Source of the DNA: Sphingomonas zeae
GTDB lineage: Bacteria; Pseudomonadota; Alphaproteobacteria; Sphingomonadales; Sphingomonadaceae
Reading direction: 5' to 3'
Assembly: GCF_014197135.1 (NCBI RefSeq)
Contig: NZ_JACIFA010000004.1
Span: 268,709-332,708, forward strand
Length of the DNA stretch: 64,000 bases
Positions within the stretch are counted from its first letter, which is position 1; each line of letters starts with the position of its first letter. The translations under genes were made by a program, and so were the position numbers. The notes beneath the pieces are model-generated. The model ran no database searches, had not been told where the DNA came from, and saw nothing but the letters and a program-made list of their open reading frames with translations. This document shows, piece by piece, positions 38,929-48,900 of the stretch.

Positions 38929-39377
38929 CCGGCTTTGGGGCGCGTGCGGATCATGACGGTCGGACGCATGGTCATCACCGCCACATCGTCCTGATTGAAA
39001 ACGCTCCACCGGCTGATGACGAAGCCCATTTCCGGGCGACTGGTCGAGCGCCGTGTCTCCAGCACTTCGGTCTGGCAGTGCAGCGTGTCACCGGGAAAGA
39101 CGGGCTTCGTCCAGCGAAGCTCGTCGACGCCCGGCGACCCGATGCTTTGAAAGCCGGTGTCGCGGAAATGCTGGACGACCATCGCCATCGCCATTGATGC
39201 GGTATGCCATCCGCTGGCCGATAGCCGCCCGAAATGGGTAGCGGCGGCCGCCTCATCGGACAGGTGGAACGGCTGTGGGTCATAGCGCTCGGCAAAGGCG
39301 ATGACCTCTTCCCGCTCCACTTTATAGGCGCCGAAGCGCGCCACGTCGCCGACCGCGACATCCTCCAGCCAGATCAT
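38925..39377 (-). CDS. MaoC family dehydratase
   Basis: Hot-dog fold protein of 150 residues, similar to (R)-specific enoyl-CoA hydratases. The hydratase 2 motif is DPQPFHLSDEAAAATHFGR with the catalytic Asp and His, followed by SASGWHTASMAMAM. GVDELRWTKPVFPGDTLHCQ is the conserved central strand pair. The substrate is likely an acyl-CoA. It is followed on the minus strand by the 3' overlap with the lipoprotein gene. Confidence 0.92.
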   Translation of the reverse strand: MIWLEDVAVGDVARFGAYKVEREEVIAFAERYDPQPFHLSDEAAAATHFGRLSASGWHTASMAMAMVVQHFRDTGFQSIGSPGVDELRWTKPVFPGDTLHCQTEVLETRRSTSRPEMGFVISRWSVFNQDDVAVMTMRPTVMIRTRPKAG

Positions 39378-39391
39378 CCTTGTCCGTCTCC

Positions 39392-40702
39392 TTATCGTTG
39401 GAATGCGCGGCGGAACGGCGCGTCGCTGCCATCCAGCCCCTGACCCGGCGGCAGGCCGATCAGATCGCGCAGCAACGGTGCAACGTCAACATTGTCAAAG
39501 GGTGCCAGCCGGACGCCCGGTCGGAAGGCCGGACCATTGGCGATGAACAGCGCTGCCATGGTCGGATCCGCATTGTCATAGCCATGCATCCCCCCGGCAA
39601 AGGGCTTTTCGGGCGGCTTCGCCTCGATCATCCACCCAGCATCGGCCAGACAGAAATAGGGGGCAATGCGCGGATTGCGGCCGTAGCGCAGGCGCGCCGG
39701 AATCTCACTTTTGCGCCAGCACGTCATATGGCCGCGCCGACCCAGCAGATGCGCTTCCAGGGCGGCCTCGCGTCCCGGCTTCGCGCGCAACGACGCAAAG
39801 GGGCCGTCATCAGTCAGCTCATAATCGCCCGGGTCTGACAGCTGATCGAGCGCGATCACCCGGTCGCTCGACGTAGCGGCCATGCCATGATCGGCGACGA
39901 TCACCAGATTGGCGGGCTGGCGCAGTTCGGCCAGTCCGGCCAGCAACTGCCCGATCGCCTGATCGGCCTTGGCGATCGCGGCATTCACACCCGGGGCATC
40001 GGGGCCGACGTCATGTCCGGCGATATCCACTTCGTCAATGTACAGCGTCAGGAAGCGCGGGCGTGTGGCGGCCGGGCGACGCAGCCAGTCGATGATCGCG
40101 TCGACCCGCTGCCGGTCGGACACGGCGGAATTGAACTGCTGCCAATCGTGCGGTCGCGTGCCGCCGGTGACGCTGCGATGCGCGTCGGCCTGAAGCGTGC
40201 CACCCCAGGCCACGTTGGAGCCCGGCCAGAACATGGTGGCGGTGGGAATGCCTGCCTTTTCGGCGGTTACCCAGAGCGGCTCGGCCGCGTTCCACCAATA
40301 GGGCTGGTCCGACGCCATGGTGAAGCGCTCGCCGGGATGGGTGGGGTCGGTAAAGCTGTTGGCGACGATGCCGTGACGATCGGGAACCAGGCCCGTCACC
40401 AGTGTCCAGTGATTGGGGAAGGTCTTGGACGGAAAGGATGGCCGCATCGCGGCGCTTGCCCCGTCGGCGGCCAGCCGCGACAGGTTCGGGGTGATGCCCC
40501 GGTTCAGATAGTCGGCTCGGAATCCGTCGATCGATACCAGGATCGTGACCGGCGCACGTTCCTCGCGCAGGGGGGCCATGGGCGCGGCCATCGCGGTCGC
40601 GGGCGCAGCGCTCGTCACCGTCGGCAGCGCGGGCGGGCTATAGGGATAGGCGCAGCCCCCAAGCAGGGCGAGCGCGAGTGCGGCAAGGGGGAGTCGGATC
40701 AC
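39392..40702 (-). CDS. Alkaline phosphatase / nucleotide pyrophosphatase superfamily lipoprotein
   Basis: Phosphodiesterase of the ENPP (type I phosphodiesterase/nucleotide pyrophosphatase) family, about 436 residues. With the GTG at 40702 the product opens with a lipoprotein signal (IRLPLAALALALLGGC); AAGGA lies 10 bases upstream. Metal and catalytic residues are VSIDGFRADYL (Asp), PSFPSKTFPNHWTLVTG (nucleophile Thr), YIDEVDIAGHDVGPD (Asp and His), VIVADHGMAATS (Asp-His) and GGMHGYDN (His). The natural substrate is not known. It lies 14 bp after the MaoC gene start, on the same strand. Confidence 0.9.
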   Translation of the reverse strand: MIRLPLAALALALLGGCAYPYSPPALPTVTSAAPATAMAAPMAPLREERAPVTILVSIDGFRADYLNRGITPNLSRLAADGASAAMRPSFPSKTFPNHWTLVTGLVPDRHGIVANSFTDPTHPGERFTMASDQPYWWNAAEPLWVTAEKAGIPTATMFWPGSNVAWGGTLQADAHRSVTGGTRPHDWQQFNSAVSDRQRVDAIIDWLRRPAATRPRFLTLYIDEVDIAGHDVGPDAPGVNAAIAKADQAIGQLLAGLAELRQPANLVIVADHGMAATSSDRVIALDQLSDPGDYELTDDGPFASLRAKPGREAALEAHLLGRRGHMTCWRKSEIPARLRYGRNPRIAPYFCLADAGWMIEAKPPEKPFAGGMHGYDNADPTMAALFIANGPAFRPGVRLAPFDNVDVAPLLRDLIGLPPGQGLDGSDAPFRRAFQR

Positions 40703-40782
40703 GGGAAAACCATCCTTTCGGACCGGCCGGATAACGCTGGATTGTGACACTGGCGAGGGGGTGCATCCGCTCCCAAAAGCCG

Positions 40783-41175
40783 TCAGTCGACCGGAAAGAA
40801 CTGACGGACAGCGGGATCGGCGTTGCGGAGCAGCAGGCGCAGGCGTTCGGCGGCGTCCTCAGGCTGATCGCCGGGCAGCCCGGCCATCGCCCATTCGCCG
40901 AATGCGGGGCCGTCGGTCATCCGATCGTCGAGGATGCGAATATCCGTGTGGCGGGGGTCGCCCATGATGCGCGAAAGCGTATCGCGCACGCTGTCCACCG
41001 GGCCTTCGAGCAACTGGCGATACTCGGCCTGGCCGATCCACAAGATGCCGGAGATCCCGTCCATGCCGTTGTTGCGGCGCGAACTGGCCAGGATTGCACG
41101 ATGATCGGCGCGTTGGTCGTCGCCGACCGCACGGCTGGTGTAGATGACGCGGCGGAACGTACTAACATGGATCAT
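40783..41175 (-). CDS. BLUF-domain blue-light sensor protein
   Basis: Stand-alone BLUF protein of 130 residues binding FAD non-covalently. The residues needed for the photocycle are present: Tyr12 (RVIYTSRA), Asn36 (SRRNNGMDG), Gln54 (EYRQLLEG), plus the Trp95/Met97 pair in FGEWAMAG. The central strand ISGILWIG and helix DSVRDTLSRIMGD fit the fold. There is no fused output domain, so it probably acts through a protein partner, as in PixD/YcgF-like short BLUF proteins. No regulatory partner gene is adjacent. Confidence 0.9.
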   Translation of the reverse strand: MIHVSTFRRVIYTSRAVGDDQRADHRAILASSRRNNGMDGISGILWIGQAEYRQLLEGPVDSVRDTLSRIMGDPRHTDIRILDDRMTDGPAFGEWAMAGLPGDQPEDAAERLRLLLRNADPAVRQFFPVD

Positions 41176-41219
41176 GTCGGGCGCCTAACCTGCGCCGCTT
41201 CGTCTGAAAAGTGTCAAAT

Positions 41220-41245
41220 GCGCCGGTCGCGGACCCGACCGGCGC
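41220..41245 (-). terminator. Hairpin after ychF
   Basis: Perfect 10-bp stem GCGCCGGTCG / CGACCGGCGC with a 6-base loop, 8 bp after the ychF stop. On the minus strand it is followed by ATTTGACACTTTT, a weak T-rich tail. Confidence 0.6.
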
Positions 41246-41253
41246 AAGGGGGG

Positions 41254-42354
41254 TCACACGTTGAAGCGGAACAGCATCACGTCGCCGTCCTGGACGACAT
41301 ATTCCTTGCCTTCGGCACGCAGCTTGCCCGCATCGCGTGCGCCGGCTTCGCCCTTGAACGCGATATAGTCGGGAAAGGCGATCGTTTCGGCACGGATGAA
41401 ACCCCGCTCGAAATCGCTGTGGATCTCACCCGCTGCGTTCGGCGCCTTGGCACCGCGATGGACGGTCCAGGCGCGCGCTTCCTTCGGGCCGACGGTGAAG
41501 AAGGTCAGCAGGTCGAGCAGCGCGTAACCGGCGCGGATCACGCGGGCCAGGCCGGTTTCCGACAGACCCAGTTCCGACAGGAATTCGCCGCGGTCCTCGG
41601 GCGGCATGGTCGCGATCTCGGCCTCGATGGCGGCCGAGACGACGACGGCCTGTGCGCCCTCGGCGGCGGCCTTTTCGAAGACGCGCTGCGAATGGGCATT
41701 GCCGGCCGCCGCGTTCGATTCCTCGACATTGCAGACATAGAGGACGGGCTTGGCGGTCAGCAGCTGGGCCTGCGAAAACACGCGGGCTTCTTCTTCATCC
41801 TTGGGCACGGTCAGGCGGGCAGGCTTGCCCTCGCGCAGCAGCTCCAGCGTCTGGCCAAGGACCGAGGCGGCAATCTTGGCCTCCTTGTCGCCCTGCTGGC
41901 CCTTCTTGATGAAGGCAGGAACGCGCTTTTCCAGGCTTTCCAGGTCGGATAGCATCAGCTCGGTCTCGACCGTCTCGGCGTCGGCAATCGGGTCGACCTT
42001 GCCCTCGACATGGGTGACGTCGCCGTCCTCGAAGCAGCGCAGGACGTGGACGATGGCATCCACCTCACGGATATTGCCCAAGAACTGGTTACCGAGGCCC
42101 TCGCCCTTGGACGCACCACGCACCAGCCCTGCGATGTCGACGAACGCGAGCTGCGTCTCGATGATCTTGGCCGAACCCGCCACTTCTGCGAGCTGGTACA
42201 GGCGCGGATCCGGAACCGCGACATTGCCGACATTCGGCTCGATCGTGCAGAACGGATAATTGGCGGCCTGCGCCGCCGCCGTTTCGGTCAGCGCGTTGAA
42301 AAGGGTGGACTTGCCGACATTCGGCAGGCCGACGATGCCGCAGCGGAAACCCAT
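41254..42354 (-). CDS. ychF: Redox-regulated ATPase / GTP-binding protein YchF
   Basis: Obg-class P-loop protein (OLA1 family) that prefers ATP and binds ribosomes. 366 residues. G1 is GLPNVGKSTLFNAL; the following conserved segments are ANYPFCTIEPNVGNV, VDIAGLVRGASKGEGLGNQF and KPVLYVCNVEE in the NKxD position, as is normal for YchF. A coiled-coil region (DLESLEKRVPAFIKKGQQGD) and the C-terminal TGS domain (RAWTVHRGAKAPNAAGEIHS) complete it. Confidence 0.96.
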   Translation of the reverse strand: MGFRCGIVGLPNVGKSTLFNALTETAAAQAANYPFCTIEPNVGNVAVPDPRLYQLAEVAGSAKIIETQLAFVDIAGLVRGASKGEGLGNQFLGNIREVDAIVHVLRCFEDGDVTHVEGKVDPIADAETVETELMLSDLESLEKRVPAFIKKGQQGDKEAKIAASVLGQTLELLREGKPARLTVPKDEEEARVFSQAQLLTAKPVLYVCNVEESNAAAGNAHSQRVFEKAAAEGAQAVVVSAAIEAEIATMPPEDRGEFLSELGLSETGLARVIRAGYALLDLLTFFTVGPKEARAWTVHRGAKAPNAAGEIHSDFERGFIRAETIAFPDYIAFKGEAGARDAGKLRAEGKEYVVQDGDVMLFRFNV

Positions 42355-42459
42355 GCGTCGCTTATCCTGTGGATCAAGGGGAAAGCGCCCCTCTAGCGAC
42401 GATGGGGATATTTCTCAACCGATGGCGGTGCGGGGAGAGGAGCAGGGGTTGCCCGCGTG

Positions 42460-42651
42460 TCAGGCACCCACCGCCAGCGCGGCGGCATAGCCAAGCAGCA
42501 TGACGCCCAGCGCGCCCGAAAAGCCCATCAGCACCAGGCCCATATAGTGCAGCATCGGCGGATTGGCGCGTCGTGCCTTCTTGTTCCGACCCAGACCCGA
42601 CAGCACGAAGCTCGCCAACATGCCAAAGGTAAAGACAGCGAATTCGAGCAT
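42460..42651 (-). CDS. Small membrane protein, unknown
   Basis: 63 residues with two hydrophobic segments (FAVFTFGMLASFVLSGL and MGLVLMGFSGALGVMLLGYA) separated by a basic loop RNKKARRANPP, which would face the cytoplasm. No family recognised. The composition fits a real membrane protein. Confidence 0.6.
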   Translation of the reverse strand: MLEFAVFTFGMLASFVLSGLGRNKKARRANPPMLHYMGLVLMGFSGALGVMLLGYAAALAVGA

Positions 42652-42810
42652 CGGGTTAACGTCCGGGATGAGAGGCGACTGATTTTCGCCTTACCCAATA
42701 CAGGTTAACGGCACGATATCACGGAGACAAAGCGCCCTCCAGCTGCGACCAGCCGAGGGAACTTTTCAATTGGTCGCGGGTGCGGCGCATATCGTCGCCC
42801 CTTGGGCGGA

Positions 42811-43413
42811 TCAGCGATAGTTGAAGCTGACGCTGATCCGCTCGCCCTTGGCCGCGTTAGGAACGACTTCGTGCCGTAACCAGCTTTCCCACAGCAATAT
42901 GGTGCCAGGCTCAGGCGCGGCGGTGGCGAAAGTCGCCAGATCGTCGGGCGCGTCGGGACGGCGGGGCGGGGCGGCCATCAGCATCGGCAGGCGCGGGTCC
43001 TCCAACTTCAGCGCGCCCGAGCCCTTGGGCATGGCGACATAGAGCGTGCCGGAGACGACCGAATGCGGGTGGATATGCGCCGAGTGATGCCCACCGGGCT
43101 TCAGGACATTGACCCATAGGCTGTCGAGCTTCAGCTTGCGCCCGCCCAGGTCGAAGGCGCATTCCTCGGCGAAGCGCGCGACATGGCGGTCGAGCTTCTT
43201 CTTCAGGTCGGCGAAGACGGGATCGCGGATCGGCAGGTCGTTCAGCGAGGCATAGCTAGTATAGCCACGATAGCCATGCTCCTTGCTCCAGCGCCGCCCG
43301 GCCCGGTCATCCTCGGCCAATGCCCAGCAGCTTTGTTCGATCTCGGCGAGCAGGTCGGCGTCGTCCAACTGATCCTCATACAGCAGCGAGGCGAACAGGC
43401 GCCGCACACTCAT
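42811..43413 (-). CDS. TIGR02466-type putative 2OG-Fe(II) oxygenase
   Basis: 200-residue protein of the TIGR02466 family. The expected iron ligands occur in HHSAHIHPHSVVSGTLYVAM (His-x-His type) and a distal SWLRHEVVPN, with the 2-oxoglutarate-binding Arg likely in GERISVSFN. No substrate is known. Its start overlaps the pth stop by four bases (ATGA), so pth and this gene are coupled. Confidence 0.85.
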   Translation of the reverse strand: MSVRRLFASLLYEDQLDDADLLAEIEQSCWALAEDDRAGRRWSKEHGYRGYTSYASLNDLPIRDPVFADLKKKLDRHVARFAEECAFDLGGRKLKLDSLWVNVLKPGGHHSAHIHPHSVVSGTLYVAMPKGSGALKLEDPRLPMLMAAPPRRPDAPDDLATFATAAPEPGTILLWESWLRHEVVPNAAKGERISVSFNYR

Positions 43414-43985
43414 GCCGCATCCCCCATGCGCAGCGCGACGTCGTTGACGAAGCGCACATCATCGCCCTCCGCCAGCCAGTGCGCCTCCGCCGATACCGCG
43501 CCCAGCAGGTCGGACAGCGGTTCGATCTCCGCCTTGGCGTAATTGCCCAGCACATAGCCGGTCACGCGGTCCTTGTGCCCCGGATGGCCGATGCCCAGCC
43601 GCACGCGGCGAAAGTCCGGCCCCAGATGCTGGTCGATCGAGCGCAGGCCGTTATGCCCGGCGGTGCCGCCGCCGGTCTTCACCTTGACGCGAAAGGGGGC
43701 GATGTCGAGTTCGTCGTGGAACACGGTCAGCGCCTCGATACCGAGTTTGTAGAAGCGTAGCGCCTCGCCGACGCTGCGACCGCTTTCGTTCATGAAGGTG
43801 GCGGGTTTGAGCAGCAGGATTTTCTGCCCACCGATCCGGCCTTCCTGGGTCCAGCCCTGGAATTGCTTCTTCACGGGGCCGAAATCGTGCACCTCGGCAA
43901 TGGCGTCCATCGCCATGAAGCCGACATTGTGGCGGTGCATCGCATATTGCGGCCCCGGATTACCCAGCCCGGTCCAGACCTGCAT
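43410..43985 (-). CDS. pth: Peptidyl-tRNA hydrolase
   Basis: Releases peptides from peptidyl-tRNA that drops off ribosomes. 191 residues. The catalytic His is in MHRHNVGFMAMD after GLGNPGPQYA; the substrate Asn is in KPATFMNESGRSV and the conserved Asp in FHDELDIAPFRVKVKTGGGT. The ATG at 43985 gives the canonical start MQVWTGLGNPG. The usual partner ctc (rplY) should lie upstream but is not here; a glycosyltransferase-like gene is there instead. Confidence 0.95.
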   Translation of the reverse strand: MQVWTGLGNPGPQYAMHRHNVGFMAMDAIAEVHDFGPVKKQFQGWTQEGRIGGQKILLLKPATFMNESGRSVGEALRFYKLGIEALTVFHDELDIAPFRVKVKTGGGTAGHNGLRSIDQHLGPDFRRVRLGIGHPGHKDRVTGYVLGNYAKAEIEPLSDLLGAVSAEAHWLAEGDDVRFVNDVALRMGDAA

Positions 43986-44050
43986 ATGGTGTTCCTCATT
44001 CGCGTTACGAAGGAGGCCCCTAGCATCGGGCGGGCGGGACGCCAAAGCCG

Positions 44051-45025
44051 CTAATCGGCGCGGGGCTGCTTCAGCCGGTCGATCGCGTGCGCGGTCATGC
44101 GGCGATAGACGCCATCGGAATAGCGATGGGTGCCGACGAAATGAACCAGTCGCTCATCGCCGGTGACGGGCGTGCGCCAGTAATTGTAATAGCCGGAATA
44201 GGGCAGGATGCGGGTGTCCGGTTCGTTGGCCAGCAGGAAGTTGGACGTCACCTGCTCGCTGCCCCATTTAGACCAGGTCGCCATGCCGACCAACCGTTCG
44301 GCATGGCGCGAGAAGGTCGTCGCCTCGCGGCGGCCGCTGGCGCCGTCGCGCGCGAACCCGGCGAATCCCGACGAAGCACGAACGTAGCAGTGGCGATCCG
44401 CGTCGGGATAGGCGGCATAGCGCGATTCTATCAGCGCCTGCATGTGCGCGGGTGGCGCCACCGGGCCGCCGGGATATTTCCACCGAACGAAGTCGGGCAG
44501 CCTCTGGATGCCGACGGCCTGGCTGTCGGGGCCGCCCAGCAGCATGAAGTTGTGATTGTCGGCGATCGCCGCGCGGACCTCGGCGATGTCGCCCAGCGTC
44601 ACGGTGTCTGAATCGAGCTGCACGACATAATGGTCGGCGCGCAGGTCGAGCAGTGTGAGCAAACGTTCCCAGGTTCCCCCGCGCGGGCAATCGCCGGTGT
44701 CGATCGTCGCGATCGGGATGATGTGCGGCGCGCCGCAATGCTGCGTCAGGATGCGCCGGTCGTTGTCGGTCAGGCTCCCGTCGTCGATCAGGACGATCCG
44801 GCCCATGGCGAGGCGATGGTGAAAGGATTTGATCGCCACCAGATAGGGGATCAGCGTGCGGGTGCCGATCATCGACAGGACGATCACCCCATCGTTGCGG
44901 GGGATGACGGGCGGCGTCGCCAGAACCCGCCGCGCCACATGCCAGTGCGCATATTTCCGCGCCCGGCGCATGGCGCGGTCGAATACCTCGCACACTAGGC
45001 GGCGGGGGCGGGCGGGGGACGTCAT
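44051..45025 (-). CDS. GT-A-like glycosyltransferase family protein
   Basis: About 324 residues, soluble. The first half resembles a nucleotide-sugar binding fold: MGRIVLIDDGSLTDNDRRIL is followed by VVQLDSDTVTLGDI, in which DSD would be the DxD motif that holds metal and nucleotide sugar. The C-terminal half (SKWGSEQVTSNFLLANEP, RLVHFVGTHRYSDG) matches the acceptor side in sugar transferases. No specific family can be named. Start GTG 45028 or ATG 45025; the latter is used. It sits alone between pth and radC. Confidence 0.7.
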   Translation of the reverse strand: MTSPARPRRLVCEVFDRAMRRARKYAHWHVARRVLATPPVIPRNDGVIVLSMIGTRTLIPYLVAIKSFHHRLAMGRIVLIDDGSLTDNDRRILTQHCGAPHIIPIATIDTGDCPRGGTWERLLTLLDLRADHYVVQLDSDTVTLGDIAEVRAAIADNHNFMLLGGPDSQAVGIQRLPDFVRWKYPGGPVAPPAHMQALIESRYAAYPDADRHCYVRASSGFAGFARDGASGRREATTFSRHAERLVGMATWSKWGSEQVTSNFLLANEPDTRILPYSGYYNYWRTPVTGDERLVHFVGTHRYSDGVYRRMTAHAIDRLKQPRAD

Positions 45026-45117
45026 CACGCCGGGATGCGGCAGCGCGTCGGCGATGACAAGCGAGTGACGACACCCGCCTGTTCATAATGATACGTGCCG
45101 GAAGCCGGACGCCGGCC

Positions 45118-45807
45118 CTAGATCAGCCCTTGCGCGCGCAGGCTGACATGACCGGAGGTGCCGATGATGATATGGTCATGCACCGTGATGCCCAGCCGCT
45201 TGCCCGCCTCGGCGATGGCGCGGGTCACGTCGATATCGGCGCGGCTGGGCGAGGGATCGCCGCTCGGGTGGTTGTGGACCAGAATCAGCGCGGCCGAGCC
45301 GAAATCGATCGCGCGCCGGATCACCTCGCGGACATAGACGGGCGCCTGGTCGACCGAGCCCTGTCCCATCAGTTCGTCGCGGATCAGCATGTTGCGGGTG
45401 TTGAGGTGCAGCACCCGTACCCGCTCCACCCCATGATGCGCCATGTCAGCATGGAGATAGTCGAGCAGCGCTTGCCAGTTGGACAGGACCGGGCGCTTCG
45501 TCGCCTCCGCCTGAACCAGCCGCAACGCGCAGGCCTGGGCGATCTTGATCGTCGCTGCCGCCGTCTCGCCCACCCCGTCGACCCGCTGGAGCGCGATCGG
45601 ATCGGCGGTCAGGACGCCGCCGATGTCGTGAAACTCGCGCAGCAGCGCCTTGGCGATCGGCTTGGTGTCGCGGCGCGGAATGGCGGTCATCAGCAGATAT
45701 TCGATCAGTTCATGATCGAGCAATCCGCCGCCCCCCAGCAATCGGTCGCGAAGTCGCGCGCGATGTCCGGCATGGTCACTGGCATGAAGGTCGCTGTCTT
45801 GGCGCAT
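45118..45807 (-). CDS. radC: RadC family protein (JAB/MPN domain)
   Basis: About 229 residues. The N-terminal UPF0758 region has DHAGHRARLRDRLLGGG, an HhH-like VDGVGETAAATIKIAQ and then the JAMM metal site HNHPSGDPSPS with its Asp. The role in recombination repair is historically attributed and uncertain. The ATG at 45807 is taken as the start; ATG 45834 is also possible. It is divergent from ydbH with about 120 bp between. Confidence 0.9.
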   Translation of the reverse strand: MRQDSDLHASDHAGHRARLRDRLLGGGGLLDHELIEYLLMTAIPRRDTKPIAKALLREFHDIGGVLTADPIALQRVDGVGETAAATIKIAQACALRLVQAEATKRPVLSNWQALLDYLHADMAHHGVERVRVLHLNTRNMLIRDELMGQGSVDQAPVYVREVIRRAIDFGSAALILVHNHPSGDPSPSRADIDVTRAIAEAGKRLGITVHDHIIIGTSGHVSLRAQGLI

Positions 45808-45931
45808 GTCCCGCCCCCCGTCGCTGGCCAGCATAAAGCGGCCGGGGGGAACTGTCGCCGGGCTTCGCGCGATTGCGTGGCGCGGGAACCGGCGGCTATG
45901 ACGCAGGTCAAGAGTGAGGGAGTGGCATCGG

Positions 45932-48900
45932 GTGGAGGGCGCGAGCGAGGAGATCGAAACGCCCGCGGCCATGGTTGTGAGCCCCGCACGACGATTCCGC
46001 CGTCTGCAATATGTCCTGATCGGCATCGCTCTCGTCATCCTCATCGCGTTGATCGCGCTGTGGATCGAGCGCAAGCCGCTGGCCGGGCATGTGCTCGACC
46101 GCGAACTGGCGAAGCGCGGCGTTCCCGCGCGCTACAAGATTTCCGATCTGGGTTTGGGGCGGCAGCGCCTGATCGATGTGGTGATGGGCGATCCACGCCA
46201 TCCCGACCTCGTCGCCGACTGGCTGGAGGCGCGGACCCGCATGACCCTGTCGGGGCCGGTCGTGACGGGGGTGCGCGCCGGACGCGTCCGGCTGCACGGC
46301 CGGCTGGTCGACGGGAAGATCAGCCTGGGGACGCTCGACAAGCTGATGGGTTCGACCGGCGCATCGGGCAAGCCGTTCCAGTTGCCCGCGCTGGACGTGG
46401 TGGTGCAGGATGGCGGCATCCGGCTCGATACGCCTCACGGCGTTGTCGGACTTAGCCTGTCGGGGCAGGGGATGCTCAGCGACGGTTTTACCGGGCGCAT
46501 GGCGGCGGTGGCGCCGCGGCTGGTGATGGGCGATTGCGTCGCGGCCGGGCTGGCCGCGCCCTTGCGCGTGCGGGTGGTGCACGAGCAGCCGACGCTGACC
46601 GGACCGCTGCGGCTGGGCCATCTGCGCTGTGGCGAGGTGGCGGTCGCCGATCTGGCGGCGCGGGTCGACGTGACCTTCGGCGCGGCGCTCGACCGCTGGC
46701 AGGGGCGCGCTTCGGTGGGTAGCGGCGTGATCCGTCACCCGGTCATGGCCGCCGCCGCGATCGACGGAAAGATTGACTTTTCGGGCACGGCCAAGGGCAC
46801 GCAAGGCCGGATACAGGTGGCGGCGCGCAACGTGGCGGCACGCTTTGGTAGGGCCGAACGGGCGATGGTCGCGGGCCGCTATCTGGTCGGCCCCTCCACC
46901 CGCTTCGACGGGCAGGCGCAGGTGAGCGGGGCGCAGGCATCGTCTGCCACGCTGGCCCCCATCTTGAAGGCGGGCGAGGCGGCGGCGGGCACGCCGGTCG
47001 GGCCGGTGCTGCGCGCCATGAGCCAGGCGGCGGTTCGGGCCGGTCGCCGCTTCGCCGCCGACATGGCGCTGGCGATCGATAGCGATCGCGGGCCGCATGG
47101 TCCCGGCTTTGCGGTACGGGTGCCGCGCCTGACCATCGCCTCGGCCAGCGGCGGGCGGCTGGCCTTCGCCGGTGGTTCCGGGCTGGCCTATGATGCACGC
47201 GGGCTGCGCATCGATACGCAGGCCGCGATGAGCGGCGGCGGCCTGCCCGGTCTGCGCGCGACGCTGCAACAGGATGGGCCGAAACAGCCGATACGCGGGA
47301 CGGCCGAGTTGGCGCGCTATCAGGCGGGCGGCGCGGCTTTGGCCTTCGACCGGCTGGTGTTCCGCTCCGCCGCCAATGGCGAAACCCAGGTGACGACCCG
47401 CGTCGCGCTGTCGGGGCCGATCAGCGGCGGGCGGATCGACGGACTGGTCCTGCCGATCGCGGCGCGCTGGGATGGCGGACGGCGCTTGCTGGTCAATCCC
47501 ACATGCCAGCCGCTGGCGATCGACCGGTTCGCGCTGTCGGGCTTGAGGCTGGCGCGGGTGGCCACGCGGCTCTGTCCGCTGGACGGCGCGCTGGCCCGGC
47601 TGGACGGCGCGCAGGTGAGCGGCGGCGCATCATTGGGGGCGACGAAGCTGGTCGGGCAGATCGGTGGCAGCCCGCTGACGCTGGCGGCGGGCACCACCCG
47701 CTTCGCGCTGGCCGACCGCAGCTTCATCCTGACCGGCGTGCAGACCAGCATCGGCCGCCCCGAAGCGCCCACCCGGATCGACGCCACCGAGGTGAACGGC
47801 CGGATCACGCCGGACGATATCGTCGGCCAGTTCACCGGTGGTGCGGGGCAGGTCGGGCAGGTGCCGCTGCTGCTCGGCGAGGCGGGCGGCGACTGGCGGC
47901 TGGCGGGCGGCGTCCTGACCCTGAACGGCGCGCTTCAGGTGCGCGACGCGCGCGCCGACTCGCCGCGCTTCCTGCCCATGGCGGCGCGCGACGTCGTGCT
48001 GACGCTGGCGGGCAGCCGCATCGACGCCAAGGGCGTGCTGTTCGAGCCGACGAAGAATGTGAAGGTCGCCGACGTCACCATCACCCATGCGCTCGACCGG
48101 GGCGCGGGAGAGGCCGATCTGAGCGTGCCTGGCATCACCTTCACCAAGGAATTCCAGCCCGAATTGCTGACCCCGGTGACGAAGGGCGTGATCGAGGATG
48201 TGCGCGGGCCGATCAACGGGAGTGGTCATATCGCCTGGGACGCCAACGGCGTGCGTTCGACCGGGCGATTCGGCACCGACGGGATCGATCTGGCCGCCGC
48301 GCTCGGCCCGGTCAGCGGCATTGCGGGGACGATCGACTTTACCGATCTGCTCGCGCTGGAGAGTGCGCCGGGGCAGGTGGCGACGGTCAAGACGATCAAT
48401 CCGGGCATCCAGGTGACCAACGGCGTCATCCGCTATCAGACTTTGTCGGGCGCGCGGGTGAAGGTCGAGAGCGGCAGCTGGCCCTTTGCTGGCGGCACGC
48501 TGACCCTCGATCCGACCTTGCTCGACTTCTCGCAGCCGGTCGAACGGCGTATGACCTTCCATGTCGAGGGGGCCGCCGCCGACCAGTTCCTGCTTCAGTT
48601 CGACTTCCAGAATCTGAACGCCACCGGCGTCTTCGACGGCACCCTGCCGATGATCTTCGACGAGCGTGGCGGGCGGATCGAGGGTGGTCGCTTGATCGTG
48701 CGACCCGGTGGCGGCAGCATCGCCTATCTGGGTGAGATCAGTCAGAAAGATCTGGGCTTCTGGGGCAATCTGGCGTTCGGGGCGCTGCGCTCGCTCAACT
48801 ATCGTTCGCTTCGGATCGACATGAACGGACCGCTGGCGGGCGAGATGGTGACCGATGTCCGCTTCGCCGGGATCAGCCAGGGCAAAGGGGCCAAGTCCAA

